Source of the DNA: CANKJK01 sp964400405 | GTDB taxonomy: Bacteria > Acidobacteriota > Vicinamibacteria > Vicinamibacterales > UBA2999 | DNA: 64,000 bases | Reading direction: 5' to 3' | Assembly: GCA_964400405.1 (NCBI GenBank) | Contig: CAYNUO010000003.1 | Span: 1-64,000 of the forward strand | In this document: piece by piece, positions 54,915 through 62,877 of the stretch | Layout of the letters: each line of letters opens with the position of its first letter | Position numbering within the stretch: position 1 is the first letter of the stretch | The notes under the pieces: model-generated | What the model saw: the letters and a program-made list of their open reading frames with translations, nothing else | The model's database searches: none | Told to the model about the DNA's origin: nothing | Made by a program: the position numbers and the translations under genes

Positions 54915-54920
54915 TACAAT
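54915..54920 (+). promoter_or_regulatory. -10-like TACAAT directly before bcp
   Basis: TACAAT ends 6 bases before the ATG at 54927, leaving no room for a ribosome site. It is one of the clearest leaderless candidates in the window. Confidence 0.5.
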
Positions 54921-54926
54921 CGCCGC

Positions 54927-55397
54927 ATGCCGCTCATCGAACCCGGCGCCAAGGCGCCGGCCATCACGCTGAAAGACCAGCACGAGAAGACGCACAAGCT
55001 CTCGGAGTACGCCGGGCGTCCGGTGGTGCTGTATTTTTACCCGAAGGACGACACATCCGGCTGCACACAGGAGGCGTGCGACTTCGAAGCCTCACTGCCC
55101 CGCTTCAGGAAGTCGAAGGCGGTCGTGCTCGGGGTGAGCATCCTGAACGAGGCCAGCAAGGCGAAGTTCGCGGGCAAGCACGGGCTCACGTTCCCCCTGC
55201 TCGCGGACGAGGATCACGCCGTCGCCGAGAAGTACGGCGTCTGGACCCAGCGGTCACTCTACGGACGGAAGTTCATGGGGATCGCGCGCACGACGTATCT
55301 CATCGATGCGCAGGGCAAGGTGGCGCGGCGCTGGGACAAGGTGAAGGTCGCGGGTCACGCCGACGAGGTGCTCGCGGCCGTCAACGCACTCGACTAG
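54927..55397 (+). CDS. bcp: Thioredoxin-dependent peroxiredoxin, Bcp/PrxQ type
   Basis: A 156-residue protein. VVLYFYPKDDTSGCTQEACDFEA holds the peroxidatic Cys46 and resolving Cys51, five residues apart as in PrxQ. The later Arg motif is in ERVVW-like YGVWTQRSLYGRKFMGIARTTYLID. It reduces hydroperoxides in the cytoplasm. It is a single-gene unit with a strong hairpin after the stop. Confidence 0.94.
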   Translation: MPLIEPGAKAPAITLKDQHEKTHKLSEYAGRPVVLYFYPKDDTSGCTQEACDFEASLPRFRKSKAVVLGVSILNEASKAKFAGKHGLTFPLLADEDHAVAEKYGVWTQRSLYGRKFMGIARTTYLIDAQGKVARRWDKVKVAGHADEVLAAVNALD

Positions 55398-55405
55398 CTG
55401 AGCCC

Positions 55406-55430
55406 GCCGCGGCGTTTCCAACGCCGCGGC
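55406..55430. terminator. Hairpin between convergent bcp and PEGA genes
   Basis: Perfect 9-base arms GCCGCGGCG and CGCCGCGGC with a 7-base loop lie 8 bases past the bcp stop and 6 bases past the stop of the minus-strand gene. No U-tract. Confidence 0.65.
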
Positions 55431-55436
55431 CAGACG

Positions 55437-56219
55437 TCACTGCGCGGGGGCGTCGCCCTTCTTCAGGCGCTCCCGGGCCTTCTCGACGTCGCGGTGGAAG
55501 ACGAAGAGCTTGTCCGCATTCCCGTCGGGGTCGGTGAAGTTGAACTGCTTGCCCTTCCGCAGCTTCACCTTCAGGTTCTTCTCCAGATAATCGATCTGGA
55601 ACGTCTCCAGGTCCGCCATAGACGCCGTGAAGGCGTCGTCCTTGTCGGTCGTCTCGTAGCGGATCCCCTGCGGCGTCGCGATCAGCCGGCCCTGACAGGA
55701 CCCCATCCGGTGCTTATGGACGACGGCCAGCTTGAGGTCCAGCCGGACCTCCTTGAAGCGGAGCCTGATCTCGCGCGGCCCCGGCTCGACGTCGATGGTC
55801 TGCGCGATTCCGTCGTAGCCCTCCACTGACACGTTGAGCTGGTGCGTGCCCGGCTTCACGTTGGGCGCCGTGACCGGCGTCGCGCCGACGAACTGGCGGT
55901 CGATGAACACCTGGGCACCGGGCACGTCGGTCTCGATGCGCAGCGTCCCCGTCTCGGGCGCGGCCTCGGCCACCGGTGGCGGCGCCTCTGGTGCGGGGGC
56001 CTCGACCGGCGGAGCGACGTCCGTGCGCGGCCTCCGGGCGGCGCCTGTCGCCGGCGCCGGCGCAGACGGCTCGGGAGCGGATGTCTCGGCGCGGGGCGCA
56101 GCGGGCGCGGCCACGGGCTGCTCCGCAGGGGCCTCCTCGGGCGTGTCACGGTTCAGGAACAGGTAGGCGCCGCCCAGCACGACGACGGCAGCCCCGAGCG
56201 CAATGACGGTGCGATTCAC
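55437..56219 (-). CDS. Membrane-anchored PEGA-domain protein
   Basis: A 260-residue protein. One N-terminal TM helix (VIALGAAVVVLGGAYLFLN) is followed by an Ala/Pro/Glu-rich linker of about 60 residues. The PEGA domain is GTLRIETDVPGAQVFIDRQFVGATPV. A C-terminal domain (LAVVHKHRMGSCQGRLIATPQGIRYETTDKDDAF...LRKGKQFNF) resembles PH-like modules found with PEGA repeats in Acidobacteria. Function unknown, probably an envelope structural or sensing role. The start is a GTG with TACGAT 7 bases upstream. Confidence 0.82.
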   Translation of the reverse strand: MNRTVIALGAAVVVLGGAYLFLNRDTPEEAPAEQPVAAPAAPRAETSAPEPSAPAPATGAARRPRTDVAPPVEAPAPEAPPPVAEAAPETGTLRIETDVPGAQVFIDRQFVGATPVTAPNVKPGTHQLNVSVEGYDGIAQTIDVEPGPREIRLRFKEVRLDLKLAVVHKHRMGSCQGRLIATPQGIRYETTDKDDAFTASMADLETFQIDYLEKNLKVKLRKGKQFNFTDPDGNADKLFVFHRDVEKARERLKKGDAPAQ

Positions 56220-56226
56220 GGCGCCA

Positions 56227-56259
56227 ATCGTACCGCAAGCCGCGCGCGGGCTGTAGACT
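56227..56259. promoter_or_regulatory. Divergent -10 elements of PEGA and DUF4159 genes
   Basis: TACGAT (minus, 56232-56227) ends 7 bases before the GTG at 56219. TAGACT (plus, 56254-56259) ends 7 bases before the ATG at 56267. The whole intergenic stretch is only 47 bases, so both mRNAs are probably leaderless. Confidence 0.5.
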
Positions 56260-56266
56260 GGGCCGC

Positions 56267-57085
56267 ATGCCCCGCGTCGCGGGCCGCGCCGGCGCGGCCG
56301 CGCTCGTCGTACTGGCGTTACTCGCGGCGTCGCTGACGCTCTCGGCCCAGCGCCGGCGCGGCGGCGCGATCGCCATCGCGGGCGAGGCGGACTTCGACGG
56401 CGGCTTCCAGTTCTGCCGCGTGGCCTTCCGGCAGAGTCCCGATGGCGACGGCGGCGGCTGGAGCGTCGACTACCCCCAGGCCGACCGCAACGTCACGGTC
56501 CGGCTCTCCGAACTCACGCGGGCCGCCGTGCGCCTCCAGCAGGGCGAGCCGAACCACCTCGTCACGCGCCTGACCGACGATGCACTCTTCCGCTGCCCGT
56601 TCGTGATGATGACCGAGGTGGGGACCGTCTACTTCGACAACGCGGAAGCCGAGAAGCTGCGCACGTATCTGCTGAAGGGCGGCTTCCTGTGGGCCGACGA
56701 CTTCTGGGGCGACTACGCGTGGGACATCTGGCAGCGCGAGATCCGCAAGGTCCTGCCGGCCGCCGAGTATCCGATCGTCGACCTGCCGGTCGACCACCCC
56801 ATCTACCGCACGCAGTTCGTGCTCAAGGCCGGCGTCCCGCAGATCTCGTCGATCAACTTCTGGCTCGGTGCGGGCCACACGTCCGAGCGGGGCGCCGAAA
56901 GCGCGCAACCGCACGGCCGGGCCATTCTCGATGCCCACGGCCGGGTGATCGTCTTCATGAGCCACAACACGGACATCGGCGACTCATGGGAGCGCGAGGG
57001 TGAGGACCCGGACTACTTCCGGCTGTACTCGGTCAACGGTTACGGGCTGGGTATCGACGTGCTGCTCTACGCGATGACGCACTAG
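56267..57085 (+). CDS. Secreted DUF4159 protein
   Basis: A 272-residue protein with a signal peptide (AAALVVLALLAASLTLSAQ). The domain shows QFCRVAFRQ, WSVDYPQADRNVTVRLSELTRA, CPFVMMTEVGTVYFDNAEAEKLRTYLLKGGFLWADDFWG and RVIVFMSHNTDIGDSWEREGED, which is the DUF4159 fold related to class-I glutamine-amidotransferase-like domains. It is widespread in Acidobacteria and of unknown function. Its 3' end overlaps the convergent PH-like gene by 4 bases. Confidence 0.87.
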   Translation: MPRVAGRAGAAALVVLALLAASLTLSAQRRRGGAIAIAGEADFDGGFQFCRVAFRQSPDGDGGGWSVDYPQADRNVTVRLSELTRAAVRLQQGEPNHLVTRLTDDALFRCPFVMMTEVGTVYFDNAEAEKLRTYLLKGGFLWADDFWGDYAWDIWQREIRKVLPAAEYPIVDLPVDHPIYRTQFVLKAGVPQISSINFWLGAGHTSERGAESAQPHGRAILDAHGRVIVFMSHNTDIGDSWEREGEDPDYFRLYSVNGYGLGIDVLLYAMTH

Positions 57086-57552
57086 GCGTCGTCCGGTCGC
57101 GCCACACTCTGCCCCTGGATTGCCCGCCTGAAGTCGAGCGGCGCCGCGATGGCGTGAAAGGTCTCCTTGACGCCACCCGTGCCTGAGAGCGACACCGTCC
57201 CGTAGTTCAGCAGGCGGCCGGGAACGGACTGCTCCACGGCAATGGCCTCGATCTGCCGCAGCAGGAGTTCCAGCGTCCTGCGCCGGATCAGCCCGGTCTT
57301 GATCACGACGCGCTTGTCGGTCACCCCGAACTCCGAGGTCCGCGCCTCGATCCACGGCGAGACCGCCAGCAGCAGTCCCGCCGCCACGACGACGGCTCCG
57401 GCCGCGGCCGGAAGGCCCGTCGCGTCGGAGAGTGCAACCAGGATGACGCCCGCCAGGGTCACGGTCGCCGCCTTCGCGTAGACGACCGGATGCAGGTGCG
57501 CGCGCGCGACGACACGCTCCCCTGGCAACAGACTCGAATCGATGTACCCCAC
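57082..57552 (-). CDS. Bacterial PH-domain (bPH2) membrane protein
   Basis: A 156-residue protein. VGYIDSSLLPGERVVARAHLHPVVY leads to two TM helices (AATVTLAGVILVALS and AAGAVVVAAGLLLAV) and a PH-like domain with FGVTDKRVVIKTGLIRRRTLELLLRQIEAIAVEQSVPGRLLNYGTV. This is typical of membrane-bound bPH2 proteins, whose role is unclear. The GTG at 57552 is chosen because GGAGA lies about 8 bases upstream; the frame also extends to a TTG at 57594, which would overlap the gene before it. Confidence 0.85.
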   Translation of the reverse strand: MGYIDSSLLPGERVVARAHLHPVVYAKAATVTLAGVILVALSDATGLPAAAGAVVVAAGLLLAVSPWIEARTSEFGVTDKRVVIKTGLIRRRTLELLLRQIEAIAVEQSVPGRLLNYGTVSLSGTGGVKETFHAIAAPLDFRRAIQGQSVARPDDA

Positions 57553-57575
57553 CAGCGGTCTCCGTATGCCGACGC

Positions 57576-57920
57576 CTAGGCGTCGCGGTCCCAATGAAAG
57601 CGATGCAGCCCTCGGTGCACGACCGGGGCCAGTACGATCCCCGTCACGGCGAGGAACACGATACCGGCGTACAGCGCATACAGGCCCGCGAAGATCTTCC
57701 CCGCTTCGGACTGGGGCGCATGTACGGGCCCCATGCCTCCGAGCAGCATCGCCGCTTCGAGGAACGCATCCGGCGCGCCGAGGTGCTCGATCTCCATGTA
57801 GCCGGCCATCCCCACGCCGAGCGAGAGCGCGATCAGGGCCAGCGCCGCGAGCGCGTGGCGGGCGACGCGCCAGACGAATTCCTCTGGCGGGAGGATCGGG
57901 GCGTGCCGGCGCTCGTACAT
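57576..57920 (-). CDS. Small conserved membrane protein
   Basis: A 114-residue protein with two or three TM helices: FVWRVARHALAALALIALSLGVGMAGYM, a loop with EHLGAPDAFLEAAMLLGGMGPV, and AGLYALYAGIVFLAVTGIVLAPVVHRGLHRFHW. The GMGP loop suggests a channel-like hairpin as in unnamed ion-channel-related proteins, but this is only a resemblance. It lies 22 bases after the sensor-like gene upstream. Confidence 0.72.
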   Translation of the reverse strand: MYERRHAPILPPEEFVWRVARHALAALALIALSLGVGMAGYMEIEHLGAPDAFLEAAMLLGGMGPVHAPQSEAGKIFAGLYALYAGIVFLAVTGIVLAPVVHRGLHRFHWDRDA

Positions 57921-57942
57921 CGGGAAGGAGGCGGCCGGTGGC

Positions 57943-59115
57943 CTAGACCGCGGCGCTCAGCTCCGGATAGAGCCGGGCGACGCAGACCGGGCAGATGCCG
58001 TGCGTGAACTCGATCTGTGTGACCGGGCTGCGATACGCCTCGGCGTGCACCCACCGGCCCAGCTCGGTCCGGAGCTTGTGGCACCCCGCGCAGATCGGGA
58101 GCAGGTGCGCGCCGGCGCGATGCTGGGGCGGACCCGCCTGGGGGTCGACGAACTTCGCCACGATGAGGCGTCCCGACCGGGCGCCCCACCGATCCGCGAC
58201 GGGAACGATCCGGATCGACAGCGTGCCCGCCGGCGTCGGCAGGTCCGCGTCGTAGGTGTCGGGCACGCGCGTCCAGTTCGGGTACCCCATCAGACGGGCC
58301 AGTGACGCGCGGTCGGCAATCCTGGGGTCATCCGCGGCACGGTTGGCGAAGACCTCGCGGCCGCGGGCGTCGATGACGATCACGGCGTCGCTCATCGCCT
58401 GCATGAACGCGGCGCGCGCCTGCGGCACGAGATCCAGCAGCCCCTGCCGCAGCACGAGCCAGGCGAGGAGTCCGCCGCTGACGCCGACGGCGATCGCCAC
58501 CAGGTCGAAGCCGGGCCACGGCCCCAGCTTGAAGACCGAAATCACGTTGGCGACCCACGGCACGCCGATGACCACGAGGACCACGGCCGTGGCCTGCCGG
58601 AAGTCGTGCGCGACCGATGAGAGCGAACGGATGAGCAGCACGGCTGCGCCGACGTTCAGCGCGTAGTGCTGGGCCATCAGGATCCAGAAGAACCAGCCGT
58701 ACCGGTAGAGCGCCAGCGCCTCGCCCGGGACCAGGTCGATCCGGGTCCAGATACCGTGGTGCCACGAGTTGGTCCACGCCATCAGCAGCGCGGTCAGCGG
58801 CACGCCCCAGATGGCGAGCAGCAGCCACGGGCGGACCCTGGTCTCCGCCCCGGTGAGTTCGCGGGCGGCCATGAAAAAGAACGGCGAGGCGGACACCACG
58901 CCGAGATACTGGATCTGGGACACGAACTGGCGCGCCTCGACCGTCTGGACGCGCACTTCGAACGTGTCGCAGAGCGCCCACCACGAGACCGCGAACAGGA
59001 GGCACGTCAGGGGCGTTCCGCCGGGCGCATGACGGCGCGGCCACACCACGACCGCGGCGGCGAACGCGACAAGTCCGGCCACGAGGTACACGAGAGAAAA
59101 GAGCCCAGCCTGCAT
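57943..59115 (-). CDS. 7TM sensor with PAS-like domain and Cys-rich tail, no kinase domain
   Basis: A 390-residue protein. Seven TM helices (residues 1-225) match the histidine-kinase N-terminal 7TM sensor (FVSQIQYLGVVSASPFFFMAARELTG; WTNSWHHGIWTRI). A PAS-like segment follows (AFMQAMSDAVIVIDARGREVFANRAA). Instead of H-, N- and G-boxes, it ends with CAGCHKLRTELGRWV and THGICPVC, the tail also seen in the TPR protein at 4209. It probably senses a membrane or lipophilic signal and passes it to a partner (inference). GACAAT lies 4 bases before the ATG. Confidence 0.8.
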   Translation of the reverse strand: MQAGLFSLVYLVAGLVAFAAAVVVWPRRHAPGGTPLTCLLFAVSWWALCDTFEVRVQTVEARQFVSQIQYLGVVSASPFFFMAARELTGAETRVRPWLLLAIWGVPLTALLMAWTNSWHHGIWTRIDLVPGEALALYRYGWFFWILMAQHYALNVGAAVLLIRSLSSVAHDFRQATAVVLVVIGVPWVANVISVFKLGPWPGFDLVAIAVGVSGGLLAWLVLRQGLLDLVPQARAAFMQAMSDAVIVIDARGREVFANRAADDPRIADRASLARLMGYPNWTRVPDTYDADLPTPAGTLSIRIVPVADRWGARSGRLIVAKFVDPQAGPPQHRAGAHLLPICAGCHKLRTELGRWVHAEAYRSPVTQIEFTHGICPVCVARLYPELSAAV

Positions 59116-59157
59116 CCAGATTGTCCCCGCGGCCTGCCGCAGTGTTGCCGGAGGGTA

Positions 59158-60012
59158 CTACAACGATGTGAAGCGTTTCGGTGGTGCTGACGCACCTGTC
59201 ACAACATGTGCCTGAGAGTGCCCAGGAAAATGTAGAACCTCAACCTCCCGTCCGAATGCACGGCTGAGCTGCGATCCGGTCAGCACGGCATCCCGCGGGC
59301 CGTCGGCGATCAGATGCCCGTCCTTGAGGAGGAGCACGCGCCCGATCTCGGGGACGAGTTCCTCGACGTGGTGCGTCACGAGCAGCACCGTCGTTCCGGA
59401 GCGGCACGCGGTGCGGACGGCGTCGAGGAAGTCCTGCCGCGCGGCAAGGTCGAGGCCGGTGGTCGGTTCATCGAGCAGCAGCAGATCGGGCGCGGCCACG
59501 AGCGCCCGCGCGATGAGCACCCTGCGCCGCTCACCGGCGGACAGCGACGGCAGCAGGCGATCCGCCAGATGCGTGAGTCCCACGGCGTCCACCGCGCGTG
59601 CCGCCTGCGCGCGCTGGGCGGTACTGACGACCTGGTGCGAGAAGACACCTTCGCTGCCCAGCAGGCCCGAGAGCACCGCGTCCACGACGCGCACGCGCCC
59701 ACCCGCACTGCTCCGCGCGAATCCGGCTTCGAGGTCCGCGGAGACCAGGCCGATGCGCCGCATCAGCGCCGTCCGCTCGATACGCCCGCGGCCGAACCAC
59801 TGCACCGGCTCGGGATGGGACGCCGAGGCCAGCGGATGATCCGCGAGGGTAAGGAGCCTGATGAGGGAGGACTTGCCTGAGCCGTTCGGCCCGAGGATCG
59901 CGGTGTGGTCGCCCGCGTGGATGGTGAAGGAGAGCTGGTGGAGGACCTGCGCGCCGCTCCTGACGAGCGACGCGCCGGCCACGCTCAGGACGGGTGGGGC
60001 ACTGATGCTCAC
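59158..60012 (-). CDS. ABC transporter ATP-binding protein
   Basis: A 284-residue protein. Walker A GPNGSGKSS, signature LSAGERRRVLIARAL, Walker B LLLLDEPTTGL and the switch His in LLVTHHVEEL are intact. The order and LVSADLEAGFARSS are like the YlmA/ModF-type single ATPases, which often lack an adjacent permease. No permease gene is adjacent here, so the substrate is unknown. It lies 42 bases before the 7TM gene on the same strand and may be cotranscribed with it. Confidence 0.87.
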   Translation of the reverse strand: MSISAPPVLSVAGASLVRSGAQVLHQLSFTIHAGDHTAILGPNGSGKSSLIRLLTLADHPLASASHPEPVQWFGRGRIERTALMRRIGLVSADLEAGFARSSAGGRVRVVDAVLSGLLGSEGVFSHQVVSTAQRAQAARAVDAVGLTHLADRLLPSLSAGERRRVLIARALVAAPDLLLLDEPTTGLDLAARQDFLDAVRTACRSGTTVLLVTHHVEELVPEIGRVLLLKDGHLIADGPRDAVLTGSQLSRAFGREVEVLHFPGHSQAHVVTGASAPPKRFTSL

Positions 60013-60023
60013 CGTGTCCTGCC

Positions 60024-60039
60024 GACGTCCGGGGACGTC
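60024..60039 (-). terminator. Short inverted repeat after the SWIB gene
   Basis: GACGTCC and GGACGTC flank two bases, directly at the SWIB stop codon. The loop is tight and no U-tract follows, so this is a weak terminator candidate or simply two GACGTC sites. Confidence 0.25.
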
Positions 60040-60383
60040 TACTTGACGTGCTTGTTGACGAGCTTCGTCATCTCGAACATGTTCACGGTCGCCTTGCCGC
60101 CAAACACGGCCTTCAGAGCGGCGTCCGCGTTGATGTTCCGCTTGTTCTTCGAATCCTGGAGCTTGTTCTTCTTGATGTAGGCCCAGAGCTTCTTGGTCAG
60201 CTCCGTCCGGGGGAGCGGCTTGTCACCGACGACCGCTGCGAGGACCGCGTCGGGTGCCACCGCGCGCATGAACGCCGCGTTCGGCTTACGCGCGCTCTTC
60301 TTCTTTGCGGGCTTTGCAGCCTTCTTCACTGCCTTCTTCACAGCCTTCTTCGCAGCCTTCTTCTTGGTCGCCTTCTTGGCCAT
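60039..60383 (-). CDS. SWIB/MDM2-domain protein with Lys-rich histone H1-like N-terminus
   Basis: A 114-residue protein. Residues 1-34 are almost all Lys and Ala (MAKKATKKKAAKKAVKKA, then KPAKKKSARKPN), like histone H1 tails. Residues 35-114 form a SWIB domain: AAVVGDKPLPRTELTKKLWAYIKKNKLQDSKNKRNINADAALKAVFGGK, NMFEMTKLVNKHVK. Bacterial SWIB proteins are small DNA- or chromatin-binding proteins, best known in Chlamydia. It is probably a nucleoid-associated protein. AAAGGAG 6 bases before the ATG gives a strong ribosome site. A TACCAT -10 lies about 50 bases upstream. Confidence 0.93.
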   Translation of the reverse strand: MAKKATKKKAAKKAVKKAVKKAAKPAKKKSARKPNAAFMRAVAPDAVLAAVVGDKPLPRTELTKKLWAYIKKNKLQDSKNKRNINADAALKAVFGGKATVNMFEMTKLVNKHVK

Positions 60384-60489
60384 TGAATCTCCTTTGGAGA
60401 GAGAGGGTGGTGCGTGTCTCGCGGATGGTAGCACGCTCCCGGGGAGAGTTCACCCGGGAAACAGCGCGTTCTCAGAGGGGAGGGCGTCC

Positions 60490-62799
60490 CTAGTACCGGA
60501 AGACGCGGTTGACCTTCACGATGAAGGACCGGTTCTGCAGGTCGGGAAACCCGACCCGGTTCAGCGTGTCCCGCTGGTCGTTGTAGACGATGAAGAGCTC
60601 GCTGCCCGGGATGTACTCCCACCGGAACCGGACGTTGGCAGCGAGGGTATGGTTCGACTGGTTGTACTGGATGAGCGCGGTGGTGAAGGCCCAGGGCGTC
60701 AGCGTGAAGGTCACGCGCGAGGTGACCAGCCGCTGGGTGAACGACCCGGTGCTGACCTCCACGTTGTTCAGCGTCACCGCGGGCTCCATCGAGAGGCGGG
60801 GCCCCACGTTGACGCGGCCGCTCGAGAGGCTGACGGTGGTCTTCGTCCCGTCGTAGAAGGCGCCCTGTTCGAAGGCGACGTTGCCCGAGAGATTCCGCTG
60901 ACGGCCGAAGTTGTAACCGGCCCGCCAGAACTGGAAGCCGTAGTCACCGACCGGCAGCGTCACGGTGGGCGCGATGCGGAAGGGCGCCGGCAGGAACTCG
61001 TGCTGGTCGCTGACCTCGGCGAACAGGACGTCCTGGTTCTGGTACTGGATCTCGAAGCGGCCGGTGACCAGCCGGGACTCGAGCCGTCCGGTCGTGTAGT
61101 TGTCAATGTTCGAGAAGGAGCCCGAGTAGAGATACTTCCGGACGACCTTGTTCTTCTTCGGCCGGGGACTGAAGCGGACCGACCCGAGGTTCTTCCGCAT
61201 GTCCGGACGGCGGACGAAGCCGACCTCAGGGTTGAAGAACCGGCCGACGCCGAGGTGGTCGAACTGCAGGCCCCACCGATCCGCGTTGTAGTCCATGAAC
61301 GCGCGGTAGCTGCGCTGCGCACCCGCGCCTGTCGGGGTGCGGCCGCTCTCGGCCTGCGCCCAGTAGGCGCTGGCCTGGAAGTCGGGGCCGAACGCCCACG
61401 AGCTGTCGACGCCGTACGAGGTCGCGGCGTCCGGTCTGACCGCGCCCACGGACCGGTGGGTCACGATCATGCCGATGTTGTTCCGGCCGAACAGATCGCG
61501 ACGGACCCGCAGCACCGAGAAGTTCGTGGCTTCGGTTCGCGACCGGGCCTCCTCGCCCCCCTGCACGTTCAACGCGCCGATGGTGAACTTGCCCTGCCGG
61601 CCCGAGAGGCGCCCGCCCCCGATGAGGGGCACCTCCTGTGCCGCCGCCGAGAGGCCGATGGCCCGGCTGTAGAAGATCAGGGGCACATCGCTGCCCACGT
61701 TGGCCGTGGTGTTCGTGGCGGCGAAGGCAAACAGGCCGCCGTTTTCGAGGAAGAAGTCGCGCTTCTCCGGGAAGAACAGGCTGAAGCGCGTCAGGTTCAC
61801 CTGCTGCTCGTCCGCCTCGACCTGGGCGAAGTCGGTGTTGACCGTGATGTCGGCGAGCAGGCCCTGCGTCACGGCGTATTTCATGTCGACGCCGACGTCG
61901 CCGCCGAGGTCGTTCTCCACCACGGGCCGCGCCAGCTTGTCGGTGCCGATATTGCCGCGGACGTACGGCTTGATGTCGAGGTTGCGGGATCCCTGTGGCG
62001 GCTCGAGCCCCACCAGTTCGGCCGCCAGTGCGGCACGGAAGTGACCCTGGCTGCCGACCGACGGCGGGATCGGCACGACGTACGAGTACTCGTTCTTCGC
62101 CATGTTCCGGCGGCGCAGCTGCACACCCCAGGGATGGTTCGCGCCGGGCGTGTACCGCAGGGACTTCCACGGCACGCGCGCCTCGACGACGTAGCCCTTG
62201 TCGAAGTAGCCCGTCTTCACATACCAGATCGGATTCCAGTCGAGGCTGACCTGCCGTTCGTTGGTCACCTGGCCGTCGATGCGGCCGCCGGCAGCCGAGA
62301 TCTCGAAGAACAGCACGTTCCGGCGGTCGTGGAACGTGTCGAAGCTGAAGGCGAACTGGTCGTTCTGGACGATGTTGGTGTTGTCGCGCCGCATCTCGTT
62401 CGCCATGAGCTTGCTCATGTCACTTTCCCAGCAGCGGCAGGTCACGTACACGTACTTGTCATCGAAGAAGATCCACACCTCGCTCTTCTCGGTGGCCGGC
62501 GCGTACGGCACCGGGTCGTTCTGGATGAAGTCGCTGGCCGGCTGCACCTGGCTGTAGATCGGCTCGTCCACTTTGCCGTCGATCCTGAGCGGGGTGCTCA
62601 GACGCACGGCCCGCAGCGTCGCCCGGCCGTACATGTCGCGCGCGATCGTCTGGGGCGCGTCGGGCGCGGCTGGCAGCGGCGTGCCCGGCGGAGCGGCGGG
62701 TGGCGCCGGGAGGCCGGGACGCGTGGCCTGCTGCGCCCACACCGGCACGGCCAGGAAGACGGCACTCAACCACAGGACGAGGACGCGGGCAGTCGCCAT
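60490..62799 (-). CDS. DUF5916 outer-membrane protein with CBM9-like N-terminal domain
   Basis: A 769-residue protein with a signal peptide (MATARVLVLWLSAVFLAVPVWAQ). Residues about 60-240 are a CBM9-like beta-sandwich (LRIDGKVDEPIYSQVQPASDFIQ; VWIFFDDKYVYVTCRCWES). The rest is the DUF5916 barrel-like region: DVKYAVTQ-type VDMKYAVTQGLLADITVNTDFAQVEADEQQVNLTRFSLFFPEKRDFFLENGGLF, ending VKVNRVFRY. Such proteins are outer-membrane components near surface polysaccharide or metal systems in Bacteroidetes and Acidobacteria, with no proven role. The start is the ATG at 62799; GATTAT lies 12 bases upstream. Confidence 0.87.
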   Translation of the reverse strand: MATARVLVLWLSAVFLAVPVWAQQATRPGLPAPPAAPPGTPLPAAPDAPQTIARDMYGRATLRAVRLSTPLRIDGKVDEPIYSQVQPASDFIQNDPVPYAPATEKSEVWIFFDDKYVYVTCRCWESDMSKLMANEMRRDNTNIVQNDQFAFSFDTFHDRRNVLFFEISAAGGRIDGQVTNERQVSLDWNPIWYVKTGYFDKGYVVEARVPWKSLRYTPGANHPWGVQLRRRNMAKNEYSYVVPIPPSVGSQGHFRAALAAELVGLEPPQGSRNLDIKPYVRGNIGTDKLARPVVENDLGGDVGVDMKYAVTQGLLADITVNTDFAQVEADEQQVNLTRFSLFFPEKRDFFLENGGLFAFAATNTTANVGSDVPLIFYSRAIGLSAAAQEVPLIGGGRLSGRQGKFTIGALNVQGGEEARSRTEATNFSVLRVRRDLFGRNNIGMIVTHRSVGAVRPDAATSYGVDSSWAFGPDFQASAYWAQAESGRTPTGAGAQRSYRAFMDYNADRWGLQFDHLGVGRFFNPEVGFVRRPDMRKNLGSVRFSPRPKKNKVVRKYLYSGSFSNIDNYTTGRLESRLVTGRFEIQYQNQDVLFAEVSDQHEFLPAPFRIAPTVTLPVGDYGFQFWRAGYNFGRQRNLSGNVAFEQGAFYDGTKTTVSLSSGRVNVGPRLSMEPAVTLNNVEVSTGSFTQRLVTSRVTFTLTPWAFTTALIQYNQSNHTLAANVRFRWEYIPGSELFIVYNDQRDTLNRVGFPDLQNRSFIVKVNRVFRY

Positions 62800-62862
62800 A
62801 AGCGAGCAAGGATAATCCACGGATCACGCCGCGCCCCGCTCTCACGACAAATTACGACCACG

Positions 62863-62868
62863 TATACT
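62863..62868 (+). promoter_or_regulatory. -10 TATACT before the LLM gene
   Basis: TATACT ends 9 bases before the TTG at 62878. It is in the 78-base divergent region with the DUF5916 gene. No matching -35. Confidence 0.45.
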
Positions 62869-62877
62869 TGGGCCTCT

